A stretch of 64,000 nucleotides of DNA from an uncultured Alphaproteobacteria bacterium (GCA_902567635.1 CACFNV010000001.1:1-64000); one strand, 5' to 3'; shown: positions 21,609 to 32,413, counted from the stretch's first letter. The notes: generated by a model from the letters alone, not told the origin. Made by a program: numbers and translations.

Positions 21609-21622
21609 ATTAATCTTGTCAA
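21594..21622 (-). promoter_or_regulatory. Predicted promoter of groSL
   Basis: On the minus strand a consensus -35 TTGACA (21622-21617) is followed after 17 bases by AAATAC (21599-21594), about 79 bases before the groS ATG. The -35 is perfect; the -10 is weak. I do not see a good match to the RpoH -10 (CCCCAT-like). Confidence 0.45.
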
Positions 21623-21746
21623 TACGTCAAATGACTTTTTTTTTAAAAATATCAAAAAAAATAGTTTCTTATTCTAACTTGCGTTATAAAAAAATTATTT
21701 TTAGAGAAAACTTAAGGTTTAATTTGCATTCACGGGAAAATGTCAT

Positions 21747-22637
21747 TTGACAACTTTTATAAATAAATTTTCAGAAATTTCAGGAAATTATGAAATCTTA
21801 ATTTGTGATTTGTGGGGATGTTTACATGATGGAAGAAATAGTTTTGAGAAGGCTCTCCAAACTTTAAATAATTTTCGTGATAACGGCGGATTGGTTATTC
21901 TTGTGACCAATGCACCTAGACCACGGGATTCAGTTGAAAATCAAATTAATAGACTGGGAATTAATAAATCTCATTACGACTTTTTGTTAACATCAGGTGA
22001 ATTAACATCTGAACTTCTTGGAGCAAATAACAAGGAAAAAATAAAAGTTTTTCATATTGGAGCCACTAGAAATCATAGTGTCTTCGAAAACATTAAACGT
22101 TATAATAGGATACTAGAGATTGAAATCGTAACTTTAGCAGACGCAGAAATAATAGTTTGCACTGAACCTTTTAACCCAGTTTCAGACACCGTTGATGACT
22201 ATAAAGATCTATTGTCTGAGGGAATTAGAAAAGGCTTACCCTTTGTTTGTTCCAACCCCGATCTAGTTGTTGATATAGGTGAAATGAGAGAGTTATGCGC
22301 AGGATCAATTGCATACAGATACGAGTCGCTTGGAGGTCAAACTACTTACCTTGGAAAACCTTTTAGTACCATTTATAAGAGAGTTTATCAGTTCGTTTCT
22401 ACTAAAATTAAAATCGAAAAAAGTAAGTTTCTTTGTGTCGGTGATGGCATTAATACAGATATAAAGGGAGCTGGGTTTGAAGGGCTGGACTCCTTATTGA
22501 TTATTGGAGGCTTACTAAGAGACGATTTCTTAATGAAACAAAATCGTAAATATTTTATAGATAAAAAAGGATTTAAAAAATATCTTTTAAAGAATAATTT
22601 CATTGAACCAACTTTTTCTATGAAGTTTTTTGAATAA
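21747..22637 (+). CDS. HAD-superfamily hydrolase, TIGR01459 (class IIA, NagD-like)
   Basis: A 296-residue class IIA HAD protein. Motif I is LICDLWGCLHDG with nucleophile Asp21; the usual second Asp (position +2) is Trp23. Motif II is LVTNAPRPRDS (Thr54). The late motif CVGDGINTDIKGAG, near residue 235, supplies the Mg-binding acids. The cap is of NagD type. The substrate is unknown. It lies just upstream of ribF (111-base gap), an association I recall as common in alphaproteobacteria, which hints at flavin nucleotide turnover. The start is TTG 21747; the ATG at 21740 is in another frame and soon stops. Confidence 0.83.
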   Translation: MTTFINKFSEISGNYEILICDLWGCLHDGRNSFEKALQTLNNFRDNGGLVILVTNAPRPRDSVENQINRLGINKSHYDFLLTSGELTSELLGANNKEKIKVFHIGATRNHSVFENIKRYNRILEIEIVTLADAEIIVCTEPFNPVSDTVDDYKDLLSEGIRKGLPFVCSNPDLVVDIGEMRELCAGSIAYRYESLGGQTTYLGKPFSTIYKRVYQFVSTKIKIEKSKFLCVGDGINTDIKGAGFEGLDSLLIIGGLLRDDFLMKQNRKYFIDKKGFKKYLLKNNFIEPTFSMKFFE

Positions 22638-22748
22638 TTGTTAAGAAAAACCTTGTCCTATTTAATACGGGAATTTAATAAGATTTGACCATTAAAATAC
22701 AAACAGAAAATAATTTTATAAGAATTAAAAATAGGTAATTTTTTTGAT

Positions 22749-23672
22749 ATGCTAATAATTAAAGACACTAAAAAGATTCCAAAGCCATCCCGAGGTTATT
22801 CTGTTGCGATAGGTAATTTTGATGGATTACATTTAGGCCACCTATCTGTTATATCATTAGCTCAAAATCATGGAAAAGAATTGGATACTGGAGTTCTGAC
22901 CTTCGAACCACATCCGCGACAATTTTTTAACGAAAACCAGCCTGGATTCCGTCTAATGAATGCTGAAACGCGTCTGAATACTTTAAAAGACCTAAATTTG
23001 GACGTACTGTTTGAAATACCATTTAATCAGTCTTTAGCAACTCTTAGACCTGAAGATTTTGTTGAGACCATTTTGATCAAAAAGTTAAATATTAAGCATA
23101 TTGTAGTCGGAGAAAGCTTTCGATTTGGAAAGAATAGAGCAGGTTCTGTAGAATTACTAAGAAAATACAATATTGAAGGGAAACTTGACCTGACTATAGC
23201 CCCAGCCTTCAAATTTGATGATCAAATAGTTTCTTCAAGTCTATTAAGGGAGAAATTAAGGGTAGGCTCCATCAAAGAAGTAAATAAATTACTTAACCGT
23301 AATTATCATATTGTGGGAGTTGTTAAGGAAGGGTTTCAAAGGGGAAGAGATTTGGGATTCCCAACTATTAATTTAGAAATAAAAGATATCTTAATCCCAA
23401 GATATGGGGTTTACGCTGCTTTTGTTGAAGTACTTTCAGGAGAACATAAAGGAAAATATAAGGGAGCTGCGTCGATCGGATTAAGGCCTACATACGGAAA
23501 TAATGATCCAAACATAGAAGTTTACATCTTTGATTTTAGTGGGTCACTTTATGAGGAAAAAGTATCTGTTTCTTTGGTGGACTTTTTGCGACCGGAGATT
23601 AAGTTCGATAATGAGCTGCAGCTGATAGAACAAATGAACAAAGACTGTTCCGAAATTTTAAAAATACTATAA
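22749..23672 (+). CDS. ribF: Bifunctional riboflavin kinase/FAD synthetase
   Basis: A 307-residue enzyme that phosphorylates riboflavin to FMN and then adenylylates it to FAD. The N-terminal nucleotidyltransferase domain (about residues 1-160) has AIGNFDGLHLGHLSVI, FEPHPRQFF and a VVGESFRFGKNRAG block. The C-terminal riboflavin kinase domain (about 180-307) has GFQRGRDLGFPTINLE and PRYGVYAAFVEV. The YcgN-like gene follows after 3 bases. The 111 bases upstream contain TTGACC at 22686 but no good -10 at the expected distance. Confidence 0.96.
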   Translation: MLIIKDTKKIPKPSRGYSVAIGNFDGLHLGHLSVISLAQNHGKELDTGVLTFEPHPRQFFNENQPGFRLMNAETRLNTLKDLNLDVLFEIPFNQSLATLRPEDFVETILIKKLNIKHIVVGESFRFGKNRAGSVELLRKYNIEGKLDLTIAPAFKFDDQIVSSSLLREKLRVGSIKEVNKLLNRNYHIVGVVKEGFQRGRDLGFPTINLEIKDILIPRYGVYAAFVEVLSGEHKGKYKGAASIGLRPTYGNNDPNIEVYIFDFSGSLYEEKVSVSLVDFLRPEIKFDNELQLIEQMNKDCSEILKIL

Positions 23673-23675
23673 ATA

Positions 23676-24140
23676 ATGAAAAAAACTGAAAACAAAGTAT
23701 TAAGGGATAAATTCTGGGAAAAGTATACGCTGGACCAGATGAATAGTATGGAATGGGAGGCACTTTGCGACGGGTGCGGGAAATGTTGTCTTCTGAAATT
23801 GGAAAATGAGAGTCAAATATATTTGACTAATATAGCGTGTGCTCAAATTGATTTACAAAACTGTAGATGCCAAAATTACAAAAAAAGAACAGAGTTGGTT
23901 AAAAACTGTATGTCCTTAACTAAGGAAAATTTAAAAATCAATCTGAAATGGCTTCCTTATACTTGTAGCTACAAACTTGTTTCTGACAAACAATCGCTTC
24001 CTCCTTGGCACCATTTAATTACCAAAGATAGAAATACTGTTCATGAACTTGGCTTTTCTATTAAAAACAATTGTATTCACGAAACAAAAGTACAGAAAAA
24101 GAATATGCGTTCACATGTTATCGCAGAGATTGGCAATTAA
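23676..24140 (+). CDS. YcgN family cysteine cluster protein
   Basis: A 154-residue protein of the YcgN/UPF0260 family, defined by a conserved set of cysteines expected to bind metal (zinc or an iron-sulfur cluster). Visible clusters are CDGCGKCC near residue 32, CAQIDLQNCRC near residue 54, then single cysteines in VKNCMSL and LPYTCSYK. The function is unknown. It starts 3 bases after ribF, so it probably shares that transcript. The N-terminal REKFWE-like helix is typical (here RDKFWEKYTLDQMNSMEWEA). Confidence 0.87.
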   Translation: MKKTENKVLRDKFWEKYTLDQMNSMEWEALCDGCGKCCLLKLENESQIYLTNIACAQIDLQNCRCQNYKKRTELVKNCMSLTKENLKINLKWLPYTCSYKLVSDKQSLPPWHHLITKDRNTVHELGFSIKNNCIHETKVQKKNMRSHVIAEIGN

Positions 24141-24177
24141 AATTTAACTATGTACTTCTAGTCGATATTGATCTTTT

Positions 24178-24206
24178 TTGATATTGTATTGAAAGTTTAT
24201 TAAATA
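24178..24206 (+). promoter_or_regulatory. Possible promoter in the spacer before prs
   Basis: TTGATA (24178-24183) and TAAATA (24201-24206) with a 17-base spacer, about 140 bases upstream of the prs ATG. The spacer of 206 bases (24141-24346) otherwise holds only AT-rich sequence and a short AGGAT/ATCCT inverted repeat near 24311-24330. I see no tRNA or riboswitch in it. Confidence 0.3.
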
Positions 24207-24346
24207 GTATTTTTAATATAGGAAATGTGCGGTCTTAAGTCTCTGCTAAAAAAGTAAATAAAACAACAATTTTAGAATCCTTTTACTTTTATAAAATTCA
24301 AAAATGTATAGGATAGGAATCAAATCCTTAAGATTAATTTACAGTT

Positions 24347-25360
24347 ATGAATTCAAACGGAAAAGTTAAAATAATATCAGGTAATTCTAATCTTGTACTT
24401 GCAAAAGCAATATCAAAAAGAGTTGGATTGCATATAGGTGAGAGAATTCCTTTGGTTAGAGCTAGAGTTGAGCGGTTTAAGGATCAAGAAATCTTCGTAG
24501 AAGTTTTCGAAAATGTGCGTGGAGAAGATATGTTTATCATTCAATCTACATCTAACCCGGCCAATGATAATCTTATGGAACTATTAATAATCGCTGATGC
24601 TCTAAAAAGGTCTAGCGCAAAACGAATTACTGCAATAATTCCTTACTTTGGATATGCTAGACAAGACAGAAGAACAAAGGCCAGAACACCAATAAGCGCG
24701 AAGCTAGTTGCTAATCTCCTTGCTGAATCTGGGATAAATAGAGTTTTGACATTAGATTTGCATGCATCACAGATACAAGGATTTTTTGATATACCAGTAG
24801 ATAATTTGTATGCGTCACCAATTTTTGCGATAGATATAAGACACTATTTTTCAAGAGATGGATCGTTAATGATAGTCTCTCCCGACGTGGGAGGAGTAGG
24901 GAGAGCGCGGGAGTTAGCTGAAAAAATAAATATTGATCTAGCAGTTGTCGACAAGAGAAGAAAAGCTCCTGGAGAAATAAATTCCATGACGATAATTGGA
25001 GACGTTAAAGATAAAAACTGCATTCTAGTAGATGACATTTGTGATACTGCGGGAACGCTTATAAAATCAGCAGAGCTTTTGCTAGATAACGGTGCAAAAT
25101 CCGTACATGCTTATATTTCTCATGGTGTGCTCTCTGAACAAGCAGCAAAAAGGATCAGTAACTCAAGCCTGAGTTCTATGGTTATAACTGATACGATAGA
25201 ACCTTCTCAGGAAGTTAAGAGATGTAAAAAAATTAGAATTATTTCTACGGCACCTCTGCTAGCACAAGCAATGTTAAATATATCTCATGAAAGCTCGGTC
25301 TCATCTCTTTTCAGCGAAAAGTCTCTGAAGCCAATTTACGAGGGAATGTATCCTACCTAG
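24347..25360 (+). CDS. prs: Ribose-phosphate pyrophosphokinase
   Basis: A 337-residue PRPP synthetase making phosphoribosyl pyrophosphate from ribose-5-phosphate and ATP, for purine, pyrimidine, His, Trp and NAD synthesis. Family blocks are KIISGNSNLVLAKAISKRVG and the regulatory-flexible loop YFGYARQDRRTKARTPISAK. Next come DLHASQIQGFFDIPVDNLYA and the PRPP-binding CILVDDICDTAGTLIKSAEL. Its stop overlaps the convergent MFS gene by 4 bases. It serves purEK and trpF in the same window through its product. Confidence 0.96.
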   Translation: MNSNGKVKIISGNSNLVLAKAISKRVGLHIGERIPLVRARVERFKDQEIFVEVFENVRGEDMFIIQSTSNPANDNLMELLIIADALKRSSAKRITAIIPYFGYARQDRRTKARTPISAKLVANLLAESGINRVLTLDLHASQIQGFFDIPVDNLYASPIFAIDIRHYFSRDGSLMIVSPDVGGVGRARELAEKINIDLAVVDKRRKAPGEINSMTIIGDVKDKNCILVDDICDTAGTLIKSAELLLDNGAKSVHAYISHGVLSEQAAKRISNSSLSSMVITDTIEPSQEVKRCKKIRIISTAPLLAQAMLNISHESSVSSLFSEKSLKPIYEGMYPT

Positions 25361-26571
25361 GATACTTTCTTAGACCTTAAAGTAATATTTAATATTGTTA
25401 GGGATAGGATAAAAAGAATAGCTGCAAATAAGAATGGCATACCAGGTAGCGACAATCTTGTTCCAGCCGTTGTGGAATAGTTGAAAATTGCGGTCATAAG
25501 AATAGGCCCCAATATAGACGTCAGACCAACTAAACTGCTCAATATTCCTTGAAGTAATCCTTGATTATCGTCTGAAGTTTCATTGGACATATAAGCCTTA
25601 ATAGATGGGTTGACCATTTCAGACATGGCTGCAATTGGCAAAATAAAAAAAACAATTATTTCACTCTCCACTAAACCTAGGGAAACGAAAGCAACAATTC
25701 CTAAAACCATAGAAATGGTTGATAAAATCCTGGTAGAGAGTTTATCAATATAATTTAGCCTTATAACAAACGCTTGAACAATAAATAAAAGAAATCCGTA
25801 GCAGGCTAGACTAGTACCAATCATGCCTGAACCCCAGCCAAAAACTTCCTTTCCCCAGAAACTCCATACGGCGGGATATACAGTGTTTGCAAAAGCTATT
25901 AAGAAAAAGCAAAAAAATATTTTTCTTATTGATTTTATTTTAGTAATTTTAAGGATACTAGAAAAGGGATTTAGACTTTCTAGTTTAAAATTATTTATCT
26001 TTCTCCGATCTATAGACTCAGGTAAAAAAAAGTAACATAAGAAAAAGTTTGACAATGCGAAAGCAGCAGAAATAAAAAAAGGTGCCCTTACATTAAATTC
26101 CCCTAAAATTCCTCCAATACTAGGCCCCAAAATAAAACCTAAACCAAACGCTGCTCCAATAATTGCAAAGTTCTTTTTTTTCATTTGAGGCTCAGATATA
26201 TCTGCCAGGTATGCTGTCGCTGTAGTAACTGTTCCACCTGCAACACCAGCGACCAACCTGCCAACAAACAAAAGAACTATTGAGGATGCAAGCCCCATAA
26301 TAACGTAATCTATAAAAAGTAATAATAAAGCTATTAGTAGTATAGGTCTTCTACCAAAAATATCTGAAAGAACCCCAATAGAAGGTGAAAAAACAAACTG
26401 CATAAAAGCATAAGAAGAGGCTAAAAGACCTGCCCATAAAGCAGCGTTGGAGTTGTTTAATATACCAACATCATTAAGTAAATCGGGTATAATTGGGAAG
26501 ATAATTCCTATGCCAATTATATCAATTAGGACTACAGAAAAAATTAAAAAAATTCTTATGTCTTTATACAA
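25357..26571 (-). CDS. MFS transporter (TetA/multidrug-efflux-like)
   Basis: A 404-residue MFS protein with about twelve hydrophobic segments. Motif A GVLSDIFGRRPILLIAL, near residue 65, and the early GIIFPIIPDLLNDVG resemble the DHA1 group that contains TetA-type drug/proton antiporters. GRLVAGVAGGTVTTATAYLAD is the usual helix 4 block. Specificity is not predictable, and core-genome members of this group are common, so I do not call it a resistance gene. It lies 31 bases downstream of atpC and could be read through from the ATP synthase operon. Confidence 0.84.
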   Translation of the reverse strand: MYKDIRIFLIFSVVLIDIIGIGIIFPIIPDLLNDVGILNNSNAALWAGLLASSYAFMQFVFSPSIGVLSDIFGRRPILLIALLLLFIDYVIMGLASSIVLLFVGRLVAGVAGGTVTTATAYLADISEPQMKKKNFAIIGAAFGLGFILGPSIGGILGEFNVRAPFFISAAFALSNFFLCYFFLPESIDRRKINNFKLESLNPFSSILKITKIKSIRKIFFCFFLIAFANTVYPAVWSFWGKEVFGWGSGMIGTSLACYGFLLFIVQAFVIRLNYIDKLSTRILSTISMVLGIVAFVSLGLVESEIIVFFILPIAAMSEMVNPSIKAYMSNETSDDNQGLLQGILSSLVGLTSILGPILMTAIFNYSTTAGTRLSLPGMPFLFAAILFILSLTILNITLRSKKVS

Positions 26572-26601
26572 AACTTAGTTTGTGAAATGAAATGTTCACT
26601 A

Positions 26602-27006
26602 TTACCTATTTTGTAGTGACTTTTTTACTTCATTAAAGTCGCTTTTTCTCAGTTCTATATCATCTATATTTATAACACTTTCAGAACTTAATTTCTGTTC
26701 TAATTCTTCCATATACTCTGAAAGTAAAGATGAATTAACCTCTTCTTCGGGAATAGCTGAATCTACCAGTACAGAAACATTATTGTTTAATACCTCTATA
26801 ATTCCTCCAGAAATGAAAAGTCTTTTCTTTTCATTTTTCTCCATTTCCGCTTCTAGAAAACCAGGCCTTAAAGTACTTATACAATCTCCATGATTCGGCA
26901 AAACCATAAAATCACCCATCATTCCAGGCAGTAGTATCGATGCTACCTCCTCTTGAAGAACTATCTTTTCTGCTGATATAACACTTGCTGAAATTCTTTC
27001 AGACAT
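26602..27006 (-). CDS. atpC: F1 ATP synthase epsilon subunit
   Basis: A 134-residue epsilon subunit of the F1 central stalk. It opens with ISASVISAEKIVLQEEVASILLPGMMGDF, quoted as ISASVISAEK and LLPGMMGDFMVLPNHGD, and follows with a GGIIEVLNNNVSVLVDSA block from the beta-sandwich. The C-terminal helical part (about residues 88-134) is short, as is common in alphaproteobacteria. It is the last gene of atpHAGDC, 23 bases after atpD. Confidence 0.95.
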   Translation of the reverse strand: MSERISASVISAEKIVLQEEVASILLPGMMGDFMVLPNHGDCISTLRPGFLEAEMEKNEKKRLFISGGIIEVLNNNVSVLVDSAIPEEEVNSSLLSEYMEELEQKLSSESVINIDDIELRKSDFNEVKKSLQNR

Positions 27007-27029
27007 GTTTCCTCACTCTAAAATTAGTT

Positions 27030-28457
<1,428 letters not shown>

Positions 28458-28473
28458 TTACTCCTTCAAATCT

Positions 28474-29352
28474 TTATAGTGCTTCAGCACCAGAAATTAT
28501 TTCAATTAATTCGTTAGTTATAGCCGCTTGCCTTGATCTATTGTAATCGATAGTTAGCTTATCAATCATTTCACCAGCATTTCGAGTAGCATTATCCATC
28601 GCAGCCATCCTTGATCCCTGCTCTGATGCAGCGTTTTCTTGCAGGACTGAAAAAATGGATGTTGCGATACTTTTAGGTATTAATTCATTAAGTATTTCTT
28701 CTTCATCAGGTTCAAATTCAAAATTTGTATTATCGTGCTCTGAATTTTGTTGAGAAACCTCTACAGGTAAAATTTGGAAAGAACTGGGAATTTGTGAAAT
28801 GACTGACTCAAATCTATTGTAAAATATTTCTGCAATTTCAAAGTCATCATCTTCGAAATTTGTAATAATACCTGCTGCTATTTTTTTTGCTATTTCAAAT
28901 GTCAGATTTTTCTCGGAACTTAGGTCGACGTGTTCTGCAAATAAACTTCCATAATCCCTTTTTAGTTGCTCTCTACCCTTCTTTCCAATAGTCAATATTT
29001 TTACATTTTTATTCTCTTTTAAGAGAGCAGATATTCTCAATCGAGCTAGTTTTACAATCGAAGAATTAAACCCCCCGCACAAGCCTCTCTCAGCGGTTGC
29101 CACGATAATTAGATATTTAGTCGGGCTATCCTTATTAATAAGGAACTTATTTGTGATAGACCCATTTTCTTGTGAGGTATTTGCTAAATTTGCTACTATA
29201 CCTCTCATTTTTTCAGCGTATGGCCTTCCTCTCTCAGCAGATTCTTGGGCTTTTCTAAGTTTCGCTGCTGCGACCATTTGCATTGCCTTTGTTATTTTTC
29301 GCGTCGACTTAACGCTATCAATTCTTATTTTAAGGTCTTTCAGATTAGGCAT
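28474..29352 (-). CDS. atpG: F1 ATP synthase gamma subunit
   Basis: A 292-residue gamma subunit, the rotating central shaft of F1. The N-terminal helix is LKDLKIRIDSVKSTRKITKA and the C-terminal helix ends YNRSRQAAITNELIEIISGA. The middle Rossmann-like domain contains ERGLCGGFNSSI. The length is normal. It is 3 bases downstream of atpA and 19 bases upstream of atpD. Confidence 0.97.
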   Translation of the reverse strand: MPNLKDLKIRIDSVKSTRKITKAMQMVAAAKLRKAQESAERGRPYAEKMRGIVANLANTSQENGSITNKFLINKDSPTKYLIIVATAERGLCGGFNSSIVKLARLRISALLKENKNVKILTIGKKGREQLKRDYGSLFAEHVDLSSEKNLTFEIAKKIAAGIITNFEDDDFEIAEIFYNRFESVISQIPSSFQILPVEVSQQNSEHDNTNFEFEPDEEEILNELIPKSIATSIFSVLQENAASEQGSRMAAMDNATRNAGEMIDKLTIDYNRSRQAAITNELIEIISGAEAL

Positions 29353-29355
29353 TTT

Positions 29356-30894
29356 TTAAATGTAACTTTTGGAAAATTGATCTAATGTCGATTTAATTTT
29401 ATCTTCTATTTGACCTTCTATCTTTTGATCATTTTTTGTGATTTCTTCAATCAAAACCTTTCCTGAAGATCGTAGAAAAGATACAAGTTCTTTTTCGAAT
29501 TTAGTAACTTCCTTTACATCAATCTTATCTAGATATCCTTTTGTACCAGCGTATATTACAACGACTTGCTCAGCGTTTGTGAGTGGAGAATATTGAGGTT
29601 GCTTTAACAGTTCTGTCAGTCTCGCACCTCTATTTAAAAGAGCTTGAGTACTTGCATCTAAATCAGAACCGAATTGAGCAAAAGCAGCCATTTCTCTATA
29701 TTGCGCTAGTTCAAGTTTTATAGATCCCGCTACAGACTTCATAGATTTTGTCTGGGCAGAAGAGCCAACCCGTGAAACTGACAAGCCAGTGTTAACGGCA
29801 GGTCTTATCCCTTGATAAAACAGCTCCGTTTCCAAGAATATCTGTCCATCAGTAATAGATATTACATTTGTTGGGATAAAAGCGGACACGTCTCCCCCCT
29901 GAGTCTCAATTATAGGAAGAGCTGTTAACGAGCCACCCCCATTTTCCTCATTGAGTTTAGCTGATCTTTCTAGAAGGCGAGAATGAAGATAGAAAACATC
30001 TCCTGGATATGCTTCTCTTCCTGGAGGTCTTCTCAATAACAATGACATCTGCCTGTAAGCAACTGCCTGCTTTGAAAGGTCATCATAAATTATTAGCGCA
30101 TGCATGCCATTGTCTCTAAAGAACTCTGCCATCGAGGTCGCAGAATATGGAGCTAAAAACTGCATAGGCGCGGGATCAGAAGCAGTTGCAGCAACGACTA
30201 TTGTGTATTCTACAGCGCCCGTTTCTTCTAATTTTTTGACTAACTGCGCTACGGTCGATCTTTTTTGACCAATCGCTACGTATATACAATATAGTTTTTT
30301 ACTTTGATCTGATTTTGCAGCATCATTGTATGTCTTCTGGTTCAAAATTGTATCAACTGCAACAGCTGTTTTCCCGGTCTGCCTATCCCCAATAATTAAT
30401 TCTCTTTGACCTCTTCCTATTGGAATCAAAGAATCTACAGATTTCAAGCCTGTTGCCATCGGCTCGTGAACTGATTTTCTAGGAATTATTCCTGGGGCCT
30501 TTACATCTGCAACCGATCTTTTCTTTGTCTTAACAGGGCCCTTACCATCAAGCGGATTTCCCAGACCGTCTACAACTCTTCCAAGCAATTCCATTCCAAC
30601 AGGAACATCAACAATTGCACTTGTTCTTTTGACAAGATCGCCTTCTTTTATATCTCTGTCAGAGCCAAAAATCACAACTCCAACGTTGTCAATTTCTAGG
30701 TTTAAAGCCATTCCCATAGTTCCGCCAGGGAACTCAACCATTTCCCCTGCTTGCACTTTATCCAAACCATAAACTCTCGCTATTCCGTCACCTACAGATA
30801 GAACTTTACCTACCTCAGATACTTCAGTGTCATTACCAAAATTCTTAATTTGTTCCTTTAGTATTTTGGAAATTTCCGATGCTTGAATATTCAT
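29356..30894 (-). CDS. atpA: F1 ATP synthase alpha subunit
   Basis: The 512-residue non-catalytic nucleotide-binding subunit of F1. It has the N-terminal [13 protein letters not shown] helix that contacts the delta subunit. The P-loop [15 protein letters not shown] lies near residue 170. [20 protein letters not shown] and [20 protein letters not shown] are followed by [15 protein letters not shown]. It starts directly after atpH (0-base gap). The F0 genes are not adjacent, the usual state in alphaproteobacteria. Confidence 0.98.
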   Translation of the reverse strand: MNIQASEISKILKEQIKNFGNDTEVSEVGKVLSVGDGIARVYGLDKVQAGEMVEFPGGTMGMALNLEIDNVGVVIFGSDRDIKEGDLVKRTSAIVDVPVGMELLGRVVDGLGNPLDGKGPVKTKKRSVADVKAPGIIPRKSVHEPMATGLKSVDSLIPIGRGQRELIIGDRQTGKTAVAVDTILNQKTYNDAAKSDQSKKLYCIYVAIGQKRSTVAQLVKKLEETGAVEYTIVVAATASDPAPMQFLAPYSATSMAEFFRDNGMHALIIYDDLSKQAVAYRQMSLLLRRPPGREAYPGDVFYLHSRLLERSAKLNEENGGGSLTALPIIETQGGDVSAFIPTNVISITDGQIFLETELFYQGIRPAVNTGLSVSRVGSSAQTKSMKSVAGSIKLELAQYREMAAFAQFGSDLDASTQALLNRGARLTELLKQPQYSPLTNAEQVVVIYAGTKGYLDKIDVKEVTKFEKELVSFLRSSGKVLIEEITKNDQKIEGQIEDKIKSTLDQFSKSYI

Positions 30895-31455
30895 TTATAA
30901 ACCTCTTTTCAAACTGTTTTTAAGATTTCTTAACTTAGAATTAATGCTTGAGTCTAACAATACTGATCCAATTTTCATCTCCATACCTGCTATAATGGAA
31001 GGGTCTACTTCTGTATTGATTTTGATTGATTTTTTTGTAACTTGCTGAACAATCCTAATTATATCTTCCATATTCTGTCCGCTTACTTCTTTTGCTGTCC
31101 TTATATCTAACGTTAGTTCATTTTTATCTATTGAACATAGTTTCATAAAATCCTTGGTGAAATTTACCAAATCATAACTCCTACCCTTACTTATCATAAG
31201 TAGGACTGTATTTTTTAATTCACTAGATAATTTCAATTTTTCACAAACTTTCAAAAAAACCTTCTCTTGGTCGCCAGTGTCATAAATAGGATTTCGGAAA
31301 AAGTAATTCAATTCATTTTTATCTTTCAAAATGCCTTTAAAAACATCTACTTCTTTCTCAATTTCAGAAAGTTTCTTGTTTTCTTTTGATAGTTCGAATA
31401 GGGCTAACGCATACCGAGCCGATGGTTTTGAACTTATCTCGTTTAATTCCTGCAA
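30895..31455 (-). CDS. atpH: F1 ATP synthase delta subunit
   Basis: A 186-residue delta (OSCP) subunit linking F1 to the peripheral stalk. The N-terminal domain carries PSARYALALFELSKENKKL. The C-terminal domain has SGQNMEDIIRIVQ and the typical end block PSIIAGMEMKIGSVLLDSSINSKL, seen as IIAGMEMKIGSVLLDSSI. The start is TTG 31455 with AAGG about 8 bases upstream; no other start precedes the conserved RYALALF. It is the first gene of the F1 operon. Confidence 0.93.
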   Translation of the reverse strand: MQELNEISSKPSARYALALFELSKENKKLSEIEKEVDVFKGILKDKNELNYFFRNPIYDTGDQEKVFLKVCEKLKLSSELKNTVLLMISKGRSYDLVNFTKDFMKLCSIDKNELTLDIRTAKEVSGQNMEDIIRIVQQVTKKSIKINTEVDPSIIAGMEMKIGSVLLDSSINSKLRNLKNSLKRGL

Positions 31456-31584
31456 TGATTTACCTTATATACTATTCAGAGTAGCCACTAACAAATTTGA
31501 AAGCACTCACTTGATACTTTAATATCAGAGCCTGGCTTCTCTGACAAGTTGTCGATCGTATTTTTTTAAAAAAAACCATAATAT

Positions 31585-32346
31585 TCAAGTCGTGATCGTA
31601 GCCTTAACGTAAGTAGAGAGCTTCTTTGTTTCTTTGGCACTTATTTTATGTGCTCCATATACACTTTTACTTGCCTCAACAATTAAAACCCCGCCAAAGA
31701 AGGGAAAATTAAATTTTTTTCCAACCGCTTCCCAAAAGTTTATTGATCTTAACCAATATCCCTTTTTAGATGGTATTCCGTATAGAACGGAAAAAATACT
31801 ATCAATATGAAATTGATTCTGTGAAAGCAAGAAAGTTAGCTGATTTATAGTATAAGGCTTTCCAAAGCCGAATGGAGTATTGTCTGAGCGTGCCCATAAA
31901 CCAGTTCTATTTGGAACCAAAAGAATTAATTTTCCCTTTCCATCTAAAACTCGAAAAGCTTCATTCAATAAATCGTCTTGATTTCTGCTAACCTCAAGCC
32001 CATGAGCCATTAATATAATATCTGCCGAAGATGTATTTATTGGCCATGAAGTTTCATCAACTAAAACGGAGAGGTTCTTTTTATTCTTTGGCCAAGGCAC
32101 AACACCCTGCTCACCAGGCATTAGAGAAACAATTTTAGGACTATTTACATTCAGGCTCGAGATTTTTGTAAGAGATTCCATGAAGGGACAAGTGAAACCG
32201 AACCCAATTATGAATTCACAAGAGTTACTGCTCATTAAAGGAGTCAAGGTTTTACTTATAATCTTACCTACTTTTGTTCCCAGATCAGTATGAGAATAAA
32301 AGTTTTTCAATTCAGCAACATCCATTCTCATTTGTTGATATTCCAA
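31585..32346 (-). CDS. Methyltransferase-fold protein (type 11-like)
   Basis: A 253-residue protein with a class I methyltransferase-like layout. The motif I region is CEFIIGFGFTCPF, the post-I block is SADIILMAHGLEVSRNQDD, and FRVLDGKGKLILLVPNRTGLWAR follows. The first motif lacks the usual acidic D/E-x-G-x-G pattern, so SAM binding is uncertain. The opening MDVAELKNFYSHTDLG suggests that the true start may be the Met at codon 8 (32325) rather than 32346. It is divergent from gloB. I recall this pairing in other alphaproteobacteria, but the function is unknown. Confidence 0.75.
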   Translation of the reverse strand: MEYQQMRMDVAELKNFYSHTDLGTKVGKIISKTLTPLMSSNSCEFIIGFGFTCPFMESLTKISSLNVNSPKIVSLMPGEQGVVPWPKNKKNLSVLVDETSWPINTSSADIILMAHGLEVSRNQDDLLNEAFRVLDGKGKLILLVPNRTGLWARSDNTPFGFGKPYTINQLTFLLSQNQFHIDSIFSVLYGIPSKKGYWLRSINFWEAVGKKFNFPFFGGVLIVEASKSVYGAHKISAKETKKLSTYVKATITT

Positions 32347-32413
32347 TGTTGCCTTAGCTTACAAAATATTGATAACATTATGTATTATAGTCTCAAAAAA
32401 GGAATAGTTACCG

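Noticed and set aside
24141-24346. Possible tRNA or small RNA gene in the spacer before prs
   Set aside because: No cloverleaf, TTCGA-type T-loop or strong terminator was found; only a short AGGAT/ATCCT repeat and AT-rich sequence.
25357-26571. MFS gene as an acquired drug-resistance gene
   Set aside because: No mobile element, repeat or composition shift is seen around it; it sits between prs and atpC in a core region.
31466-31494. TTGTTA-N17-TATATA pair on the minus strand just before atpH
   Set aside because: The spacing is ideal, but the implied transcript would begin about 5 bases before the TTG start and exclude the AAGG ribosome site. A promoter further upstream is more likely.
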